From: Candidatus Stahliibacteriota bacterium
Lineage (GTDB): Bacteria; Hydrothermota; Tepidihabitantia; SM23-42
NCBI GenBank assembly: GCA_004376785.1
Contig: SOIY01000259.1
Span: 1-12,035, forward strand
DNA length: 12,035 nt
Direction: 5' to 3'
A program made the translations under genes and the position numbers. Under the pieces are notes generated by a model. It saw nothing but the letters and a program-made list of their open reading frames with translations. It was not told the DNA's origin and did no database searches. How positions within the stretch are numbered: the stretch's first letter is position 1; each line of letters opens with the position of its first letter. Shown here piece after piece: positions 1 to 5,150 of this stretch.

Positions 1-61
1 TCAACTCGATGAATTCAAAACTTCAGGTGCATCTGCCTATTTGTATGATTTAAGCAATTAA
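1..61 (+). CDS. 3' end of a rightward gene, product not identified
   Basis: One frame stays open from the left edge to a TAA at 59-61 and ends QLDEFKTSGASAYLYDLSN. The normal-looking amino-acid composition and a stop placed exactly at the edge of an inverted repeat suggest a real gene that continues outside the window. The pattern xEFxxSGAS... near a C-terminus is reminiscent of amidinotransferase-fold enzymes of the dimethylargininase/COG1834 type. However, the catalytic Cys usually found shortly after that motif is not present here, so this resemblance is weak and I do not assign a function. The gene converges on the glycosyltransferase gene that ends at 148. Confidence 0.5.
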   Translation, partial: QLDEFKTSGASAYLYDLSN

Positions 62-150
62 AGGGGACAGGCTACTTTTTATAAAAATTTTTTCTCTAAC
101 TATTGATTCTATTATAATATATATAATTAAAAAGTAGCCTGTCCCCTTTA
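59..150. repeat. 92-bp element with 23-bp perfect inverted repeats
   Basis: The left arm 59-81 and right arm 128-150 are exact reverse complements (23 of 23). They are built on the core GGGGACAGGCTAC flanked by A and T runs. The 46-bp spacer (82-127) is almost pure A/T and carries no reading frame of note. The outermost three bases of each arm form the stop codon of the adjacent gene: TAA at 59-61 for the left partial gene, and TTA at 148-150 (TAA on the minus strand) for the glycosyltransferase. From memory, close variants of this core recur as dispersed palindromes in many bacterial genomes and are often discussed with REP-associated (Y1/RAYT) transposases; I have not verified this. It could also serve as a two-way terminator, although the U tracts after the stem are short. 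Confidence 0.85.
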
Positions 151-1209
151 TTTCCAACCGAGTCTTTGATATTCCTCATATATTTTACCCATAATATGCC
201 TTGGACTACAAAAATCCCTTACCCATTTAATCCCCTGCTCACGTTTTTTTCTTCTCAGTTCAGCATCAATCAAAAGATTATATAAGACATCTTCAAAATT
301 CCTTTTAGTTGCTTTAACAAATGGATGGCCAGGCAAAAGTTTTTCATATTCATCTGGGATCTCTGTTAATGTAGGAATCCCCAAAGCCAGAAATTCCAGA
401 CCACTTCTGCCATATCCAGTTCCAGCATAATTGCCAATCTGATCAATGCCAATATCACAGGTTCTTTTAAGTTCCATGCATTTTTTGTGTGAAACACCTT
501 CAATTAACAGAAATTCGAGTTTTATTTTCTTTTTTAATTTATTGATAGCTTCGACTATATCTGCTGTTCCTTTTGCTGTTCTGCGTGTAGGTGAATGGCA
601 AATTCTCAAGACCGGATTTTCATGCCTGCGCGGTAAGATTTTATCTGCCTCAAATGGTATCGGTGCAAAGACTAAAGATGGATCTATCTTTGTATGATCC
701 AATTCTGATGTTATTCTTAGATTTGCATATTCTTTTAAAAATGGATTCATACCCCATTTTCTTAATTCGCTGCCAAAAAAATGTGTAACAATACGTTTAT
801 GTTTTAGTTTCTTTAGAATCCTATCACCATATATAAATGGTATATCTCCGTCAAAATGAAAGATGTCAAAATCACCAAATTCATAACGATTCCATTTCGC
901 ATGCAATTTGTATAACCAAATTAAATCCCTTGATTTAAAGAATATACGCTGTAAAGGATTTGCTCCCTTTATTTTTAAACTCAGCGCATGTTCGAGTACA
1001 TTCACGTTTTCCCGCCCAGTTATCTTTCTGAATTTTCTAATCAAACCTGAATTTAACAATGGGTAATTCAACGTAATTCCATTAGGAAATCCTAAGGTTG
1101 ACGGGCTCATGGTTGCCAGAACCCCTTCATCGCCAAAAAATCTATGGCTTCGGCTCAACAATCCTGGCACATCCTGAAAATTTTCAAATGTTAAATGCAG
1201 TATTCTCAT
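148..1209 (-). CDS. GT-B fold glycosyltransferase (GT4-like)
   Basis: This 353-residue protein has the two-lobed layout of GT-B glycosyltransferases, which transfer a sugar from a nucleotide donor, probably at the inner face of the membrane. The N-terminal half has MRILHLTFEN and the HFFGSELR segment (143-150), typical of the acceptor-side Rossmann lobe. The C-terminal half has LRICHSPTRRTAKGTADI (201-218), the usual start of the donor lobe. It also has YGRSGLEFLALGIPTL (266-281), which matches the E-containing donor-binding loop. No signal peptide or membrane segment is evident. It begins 5 nt after the radical SAM gene's stop, with no Shine-Dalgarno, so translational coupling is likely. Its stop codon lies in the 59-150 inverted repeat, so the native C-terminus may have been altered by that element. 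The exact sugar and acceptor cannot be told. Confidence 0.85.
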   Translation of the reverse strand: MRILHLTFENFQDVPGLLSRSHRFFGDEGVLATMSPSTLGFPNGITLNYPLLNSGLIRKFRKITGRENVNVLEHALSLKIKGANPLQRIFFKSRDLIWLYKLHAKWNRYEFGDFDIFHFDGDIPFIYGDRILKKLKHKRIVTHFFGSELRKWGMNPFLKEYANLRITSELDHTKIDPSLVFAPIPFEADKILPRRHENPVLRICHSPTRRTAKGTADIVEAINKLKKKIKLEFLLIEGVSHKKCMELKRTCDIGIDQIGNYAGTGYGRSGLEFLALGIPTLTEIPDEYEKLLPGHPFVKATKRNFEDVLYNLLIDAELRRKKREQGIKWVRDFCSPRHIMGKIYEEYQRLGWK

Positions 1210-1214
1210 TGATA

Positions 1215-2645
1215 CTACTTCGTTTTGCTAAATAGACGCTTAAATCGTATTTTCGAAAGTTGCATAAGCTTTTTCAATTTTTCTTTATCAGTGATCTTTC
1301 CAAGACCTCGTTTCAATCCATCCCAACCGCTGAATCTTCGACTGTAAATCCTCAGCGCAATCTTTTCTAGTTCATGGAAACCTAATCCGGGTTGTATTAA
1401 TAACGGCACACATTTTGTCTGCAGAATTTGTTCAAGACGTTTATCATTATAAGGCAGGCTCCATTTGAAATTTAGAGGAAGCAACCCATTTTTGCAGGCA
1501 TATTCCTCCAAATATGTCCCTGGATATATTCTTACACCTGCTCCGCTTGCTACAGTTGTTATCTGTTCCTCGTGCTTATCAATAAATAAAAATGTCTTCT
1601 CAACATCCTCTATTGTCTCACCAATATGGCCGAATGAGAAAAAGACCTTAGTTTTAATTCCAACCCTATTACATAAATCTAAAAGTTCTTCTGTCTGTTC
1701 AACTGTAAAACCCTTGCGCATCAGGTTTAAAACTTTCTGGCTTGCTGATTCAATCCCGAAATTTACATAATAACACCCTGCTCTTTTCATCTTCTCAAGA
1801 ATTTTCTGGTCTACTGTCCCAACCCGAATTTCACACTCCCAGGGAAAGTTGAGACCACGCCTCATTATCTCATCACAAATTGCATTAATGTGGCTTCTGT
1901 GCATAGTCAAAGTACTATCAAAAATCTTTAAACCCTCAAAACCGTAATTCTTGAAGAGAAATTCGATCTCATCCAGCACATGTTTGGCAGAATGGGTTGT
2001 AACCTTATGATTGAACATCCTGCTCGCTGAACAAAAGCTACATTTTGCAAGACAACCGCGTGAGGTAATTATTGATATACCTTTTTTGTTCACAAATTCC
2101 ATATTAAGAGAATACTTATTCATATCAAGAAGACGATACGCAGGATTAGGAAGACTATCAAGGGGCTTGATTCGCTGTGCGGGTGGATTCTCTTTTATAC
2201 CATCATCACTGCGATAAGTTATACCTGTTAGACCGACAATACTTTTATTCGTTTTAAAGGCGTCAATTAATCCCAAGACCGTATGTTCACCCTCACCTCT
2301 AACTACATAATCTATTTCTATGATGTTCTTTAATGTATCAAATGCAGTAAAGGTTGCATGTACACCACCATAGATAGTAATGATCTCTTTATTAAAATCT
2401 TTTGCTTGCTTTGCCAATCTGAAAGACTCAAAGCGCGTATGTGTGGTTCCAGAAATGCCAAGAACCTTAGGTTGAAATTTATCTAACCAGTAATGAAGAT
2501 CTTTACCTTCTATTTCAAAATCAACAATTTTTACTGAGTAATCATATCGTTCTAGGTTTGCTGCAATATACGCCAGACCCAGGGGCGGCATTCTTTCAAA
2601 AAAACCACCTTTTTCTTTGGGATTAACAAACAGTATATCGATCAT
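1215..2645 (-). CDS. B12-binding-domain radical SAM protein
   Basis: This 476-residue protein belongs to the cobalamin-binding radical SAM superfamily, whose members use a 4Fe-4S cluster and S-adenosylmethionine for methylations or other radical chemistry, often on lipids, hopanoids or tetrapyrroles. The N-terminal part (1-135) has the B12-domain landmarks PPLGLAYIAANL (20-31), YGGVHAT (92-98) and VVRGEGE (114-120). The base-off DxHxxG histidine motif is not visible, as in many of these proteins. The cluster motif is SRGCLAKCSFC with C198, C202 and C205. Further on are GIESASQKVLNLMRKG and FGHIGETIEDVEKT, matching the family's GIES and GxPGET motifs. The ATG has no clear Shine-Dalgarno; the 92-nt upstream gap contains an 8-bp tandem repeat. 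The neighbouring sugar and lipid enzymes suggest an envelope substrate, which is inference only. Confidence 0.9.
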   Translation of the reverse strand: MIDILFVNPKEKGGFFERMPPLGLAYIAANLERYDYSVKIVDFEIEGKDLHYWLDKFQPKVLGISGTTHTRFESFRLAKQAKDFNKEIITIYGGVHATFTAFDTLKNIIEIDYVVRGEGEHTVLGLIDAFKTNKSIVGLTGITYRSDDGIKENPPAQRIKPLDSLPNPAYRLLDMNKYSLNMEFVNKKGISIITSRGCLAKCSFCSASRMFNHKVTTHSAKHVLDEIEFLFKNYGFEGLKIFDSTLTMHRSHINAICDEIMRRGLNFPWECEIRVGTVDQKILEKMKRAGCYYVNFGIESASQKVLNLMRKGFTVEQTEELLDLCNRVGIKTKVFFSFGHIGETIEDVEKTFLFIDKHEEQITTVASGAGVRIYPGTYLEEYACKNGLLPLNFKWSLPYNDKRLEQILQTKCVPLLIQPGLGFHELEKIALRIYSRRFSGWDGLKRGLGKITDKEKLKKLMQLSKIRFKRLFSKTK

Positions 2646-2658
2646 GTCAACATAAAAA

Positions 2659-2682
2659 ATATCAGGACATCAGAATATCAGG
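2659..2682. repeat. Three tandem 8-bp units (ATATCAGG type)
   Basis: The bases atatcagg, acatcaga and atatcagg follow each other directly; units 1 and 3 are identical and unit 2 differs at two positions. The repeat sits in the 92-bp gap between the epimerase and radical SAM genes, just ahead of the radical SAM start. The rest of the gap shows no gene. Function unknown. Confidence 0.6.
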
Positions 2683-2737
2683 CAATGCATGTCGCAAGAC
2701 GAAAAACTTTTAACAAAGTATACCATGTATCGATTAT

Positions 2738-3580
2738 CTATATCCCGAATGAGCTCTTTAATGCTTCATTAAGGAATGTCTCCCTGTATCCCAGTATTTC
2801 TTTTGCTTTTGAACTATCTCCAGTAAGTTCTGTTTTACCTACGCTCACCTTTTTTGGTGATTTACCGCAAATCTTCTTGACTTCATCAATAAGAACCTCG
2901 ATCTTAACAGGGCTACCACAAATGTTAAAGATTTGATTGCCCTTAATGTCGCGAAGCTTTATCAAAGGCTCAATAGTATCATTAATAAATGTTGGGCTAA
3001 TTACACTATATTCTGTTTCTATATTATCACCAGATTTTATTGATTGATGTAAATTCGAGATATATCCCTGGCTCAGGCTTTTACCAAAAGGAAAGAATAT
3101 TCTTACTGTATTTATTCCAAGAGATTTATAATAGTATCTAAAGAGAATCTCGGTTTCAAACTTTGTTGTCGCATAAAAACTACGTGGATTATACGCACTT
3201 TTCTCATCCTGGTTTTTGCCATGACCATAAACTTCACCGCTGGACAAATAAATAAACTTTGAAACACTATTTCTTCGCGACCAATCTAATAGTAGCAAAG
3301 TTGCGCCTGGATTGGATTTGAATATCTTTGTAAATGCACCCGAGTAGACTTCGTGAAGATGAAATACATTCCTAACTTTCTTGGGAAGCACCTTTTCCAG
3401 ATTCACGTCACGATCAAATTTTATAAATCCATATTTGAGGTTTATCTTACCTAAAAAAGACATGGGTACATCCTTAGGTGAAGGAAAAATTGTATATACC
3501 GACTCCCCCCTGTTCAACAACTCAAGAATTAATTTCTCACCAATACCAAATGGACTGGTAACCAGATTTGCTGTTTCCAT
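2738..3580 (-). CDS. NAD-dependent epimerase/dehydratase-like protein
   Basis: This 280-residue member of the extended short-chain dehydrogenase (SDR) family probably acts on a nucleotide sugar (epimerase, dehydratase or reductase). The catalytic pair is YATTK (Y136, K140), preceded by KFIYLSSGEVYG (108-119) that carries the usual active-site Ser. Further on, RIFFPFGKS and the FINDTIEPLIKL segment match the substrate side of GalE/RmlB-like proteins. The nucleotide-binding loop is unusual: the expected TGxxGxxG reads TSPFGIGEKL (8-17), so the first glycine is replaced. At 280 residues it is a little shorter than typical GalE-like enzymes (about 310-340). The ATG has no Shine-Dalgarno, and a TTGACG-N17-TATAAT promoter ends 5 nt before it, so the message may be leaderless. 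Substrate unknown. Confidence 0.85.
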   Translation of the reverse strand: METANLVTSPFGIGEKLILELLNRGESVYTIFPSPKDVPMSFLGKINLKYGFIKFDRDVNLEKVLPKKVRNVFHLHEVYSGAFTKIFKSNPGATLLLLDWSRRNSVSKFIYLSSGEVYGHGKNQDEKSAYNPRSFYATTKFETEILFRYYYKSLGINTVRIFFPFGKSLSQGYISNLHQSIKSGDNIETEYSVISPTFINDTIEPLIKLRDIKGNQIFNICGSPVKIEVLIDEVKKICGKSPKKVSVGKTELTGDSSKAKEILGYRETFLNEALKSSFGI

Positions 3581-3585
3581 GATTT

Positions 3586-3614
3586 ATTATACACAAAATT
3601 TTCCGTTTCGTCAA
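3586..3614 (-). promoter_or_regulatory. Internal sigma-70-type promoter, possibly leaderless
   Basis: On the minus strand the -35 box TTGACG (3614-3609) overlaps the lpxB-like stop codon. It is followed by a 17-bp spacer and a perfect TATAAT (3591-3586). The epimerase ATG starts only 5 nt after the -10 box, so the expected transcription start falls on or next to the A of the ATG. No Shine-Dalgarno is present. This would give the downstream three genes their own leaderless transcript. Confidence 0.65.
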
Positions 3615-4645
3615 TCACAAATGTCCAAAAAACCCACACCTCTTAAACTTCGCAAAATATACCCTGTCGAATATGACACAAAACTCGGTACTATCTTTTT
3701 GTTAAAATATAGATTTGCTAAATTATATTCTTTAATCTTTAAAAATCTTTTAGAGATATAATAGTCAAAAAATGAAGGGCGATTAAAAAAAACCTGTGGT
3801 ATATTCATTATTGCTGCTTCAAGTGATGCTGTACCTGAACACAGTATAAGCATGTCGCAATTTTTCATTATCTGATAACGGTTTTCCGTGATAATTTTTA
3901 TTCTATCCGGGAGTAGAGCCTTTAGGCTCGTAAACAACGGGCGTAAACACCCTACTCTATAAATACTGGAATGCAAAATCAGAGTAAACTCCAAATCATG
4001 CTTTTTCTGCCCAATTTTCCTTATTATTTCAATCATTATCGGCAAATTCCTTTTAATTTCGCTTCTGCGCGACCCGGGCATAAACCCAATTCTTTTCTCA
4101 AAATCATTCCTATTGTAATTTTTCAATTCCTTAAATAGTGGATTTTTAATATACTCTGTATCAATACCCATTTTTTTATAGAATTCGCACTCAAATGGAA
4201 AGATTGAAATAACTCTATCAACCCATTTCTTTATAAAATATTTCCTGAATTCTCCCCATGCCCAGATTTGCGGCGGTAAATAATAGTAAGTGTTACAGCC
4301 CAAACTCTTTGCATATTTGCACAGCAAAAGGTTCATCCCAGGATAAGCAACCGCAATAAAGGTTTTTGCCTTAACCCGGTACATTACGCGGCACATCTTT
4401 TTATAAACTTTATAATTTCTAAAAGAAGAAATAATTCCTCTATAAAATCCGAATGTCATTAATTCATTATAATCTTCAACAACCTCTACCCCGCTCTTGC
4501 GCATCTGGTCACCACCAACACCATAGATTTTTAGATTTGGGGTCGCTTTCTTTAATCTTTTTATCAGAAGCGCACCATACATATCACCAGACGGCTCACC
4601 AGTGCACATGAATATCGGGTTTTTAAAAATCCTCTTTCGCATCAT
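3611..4645 (-). CDS. lpxB: LpxB-like glycosyltransferase, divergent and C-terminally short
   Basis: LpxB (family GT19) joins UDP-diacylglucosamine and lipid X into the lipid A disaccharide at the inner membrane. Family landmarks appear in order: GEPSGDMYGA (16-25), GVGGDQM (42-48), PPQIWAWGEFRK (124-135), FPFECEFYKK (149-158), MPGSRRSEI (189-197) and CSGTASLEAA (269-278). Three departures stand out. The stretch that usually reads IDAPDFN is IAVAYPGMN (97-105), so both aspartates are missing. The usual GHPL/GHTM is KNPL (167-170). The protein stops at 344 residues, roughly 40-60 short of typical LpxB, soon after the NLANL segment. A palindromic element lies inside the gene (3911-3957). The start has two adjacent ATGs (4645 and 4642) and no Shine-Dalgarno. 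It may act on another glycolipid or be decaying; lipid A synthesis is not established. Confidence 0.8.
   Translation of the reverse strand: MMRKRIFKNPIFMCTGEPSGDMYGALLIKRLKKATPNLKIYGVGGDQMRKSGVEVVEDYNELMTFGFYRGIISSFRNYKVYKKMCRVMYRVKAKTFIAVAYPGMNLLLCKYAKSLGCNTYYYLPPQIWAWGEFRKYFIKKWVDRVISIFPFECEFYKKMGIDTEYIKNPLFKELKNYNRNDFEKRIGFMPGSRRSEIKRNLPIMIEIIRKIGQKKHDLEFTLILHSSIYRVGCLRPLFTSLKALLPDRIKIITENRYQIMKNCDMLILCSGTASLEAAIMNIPQVFFNRPSFFDYYISKRFLKIKEYNLANLYFNKKIVPSFVSYSTGYILRSLRGVGFLDICD
3911..3957. repeat. 47-bp REP-like cruciform element inside the lpxB-like gene
   Basis: Read on the plus strand, the parts are exact and contiguous. GAGTA (3911-3915) opens an outer stem that closes with TACTC (3953-3957). 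Inside are hairpin GAGCC-TTTA-GGCTC (3916-3929), a 9-base linker GTAAACAAC, and hairpin GGGCG-TAAA-CACCC (3939-3952, one G-T wobble in the folded minus-strand RNA). The segment is noticeably richer in G/C than the surrounding coding DNA. It stays in frame and encodes about residues 230-245 of the LpxB-like protein. Two back-to-back hairpins with TTTA/TAAA loops are typical of interspersed REP-type palindromes, though no second copy is in this window. Confidence 0.6.
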
Positions 4646-4653
4646 ACAAATTA

Positions 4654-4681
4654 ATCATACTAAATTTCTTGGGAAAATCAA
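4654..4681 (-). promoter_or_regulatory. Weak start-proximal promoter of the lpxB-like gene
   Basis: On the minus strand, TTGATT (4681-4676), a 16-bp spacer and TATGAT (4659-4654) lie with only 8 nt between the -10 box and the first ATG. If used, transcription would begin 1-2 nt before, or at, the double ATG. The -35 match is 4 of 6 and the -10 match 5 of 6, so this is tentative in an AT-rich region. Confidence 0.35.
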
Positions 4682-4728
4682 TTGTTATGGTTTTTATTTT
4701 TTGAAAATGAGGTTAAGAATAATAGTTA

Positions 4729-4757
4729 GTTATAATAGAAAATATGACAATTGTCAC
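4729..4757 (-). promoter_or_regulatory. Candidate promoter with a palindromic operator
   Basis: On the minus strand, GTGACA (4757-4752), a 17-bp spacer and TATAAC (4734-4729) each match the sigma-70 consensus at 5 of 6 positions. The -35 box overlaps a perfect 12-bp palindrome, TGACAATTGTCA (4745-4756), a plausible regulator site. The transcript would have a leader of about 77 nt ahead of the lpxB-like gene. The rest of the 154-bp gap (4646-4799) shows no gene and no clear terminator for the gene ending at 4800. Confidence 0.45.
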
Positions 4758-4799
4758 AAAATATTTTATATGGCCGAAATTTTTAAGGGATTATGATTT

Positions 4800-5075
4800 T
4801 TATTGATTAGGTTCTTTTTTTACTAATGGTTTTGGTTTATCTGAGACCTTTTGTAAATCCTTTTTCTTTTTATCTCTTATCATTGGCAAATTTGATTTCT
4901 TATAGTCTGTTACATAAAAACCATTACCTTTAAAAATTAAACCGACACCACCAGTAATTATACGCCTCAATTCACTTCTGCACTTCGGACATTTTTTTAG
5001 AGGTTCGTCAGTTATCTTCTGAAATTCCTCGAAAGTATATTTACATTTAGTACATTCATATTCGTAAGTAGGCAT
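4800..5075 (-). CDS. FmdB-type zinc-ribbon protein
   Basis: This 91-residue protein opens with MPTYEYECTKC, the signature of the FmdB/CxxC_CxxC_SSSS putative regulatory family. Two CxxC knuckles (C8, C11 and C29, C32) should bind one zinc. They are followed by RRIITGGVGLIFKGNGFYVTDY, the typical strand region ending in GFYxTDY. The tail (about 60-91) is Lys-rich and probably disordered. The family is widespread but its biochemical role is poorly defined; the name comes from a regulator of formamidase/amidase genes. It lies 75 nt downstream of groEL in the same direction and has no obvious Shine-Dalgarno. Its position suggests co-transcription with the chaperonin genes, with a hairpin (5093-5132) between them. 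Confidence 0.9.
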   Translation of the reverse strand: MPTYEYECTKCKYTFEEFQKITDEPLKKCPKCRSELRRIITGGVGLIFKGNGFYVTDYKKSNLPMIRDKKKKDLQKVSDKPKPLVKKEPNQ

Positions 5076-5092
5076 TGCTACAAATGGATATT

Positions 5093-5132
5093 GGGTTAGG
5101 GCCTGGAAGCTCGATATCCAGCATCCAAACCC
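5093..5132 (-). other. Imperfect hairpin between groEL and fmdB-like gene
   Basis: GGGTT (5093-5097) pairs with AACCC (5128-5132), and CCTGG/TCCAG-type pairs lie further in, giving an interrupted stem around a loop near 5108-5116. An alternative 7-bp pairing of TGGATAT (5085-5091) with ATATCCA (5114-5120) competes with it. There is no T run after it in the minus-strand direction, so a classical terminator is unlikely; attenuation or RNA processing is possible. Confidence 0.35.
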
Positions 5133-5150
5133 TTACCCATAACCTATGTG

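Noticed and set aside
3611..3690. Frameshift explaining the short LpxB C-terminus
   Set aside because: I translated the two other frames after the VPSF segment; neither gives recognisable LpxB C-terminal sequence before a stop, so a simple frameshift is not supported.
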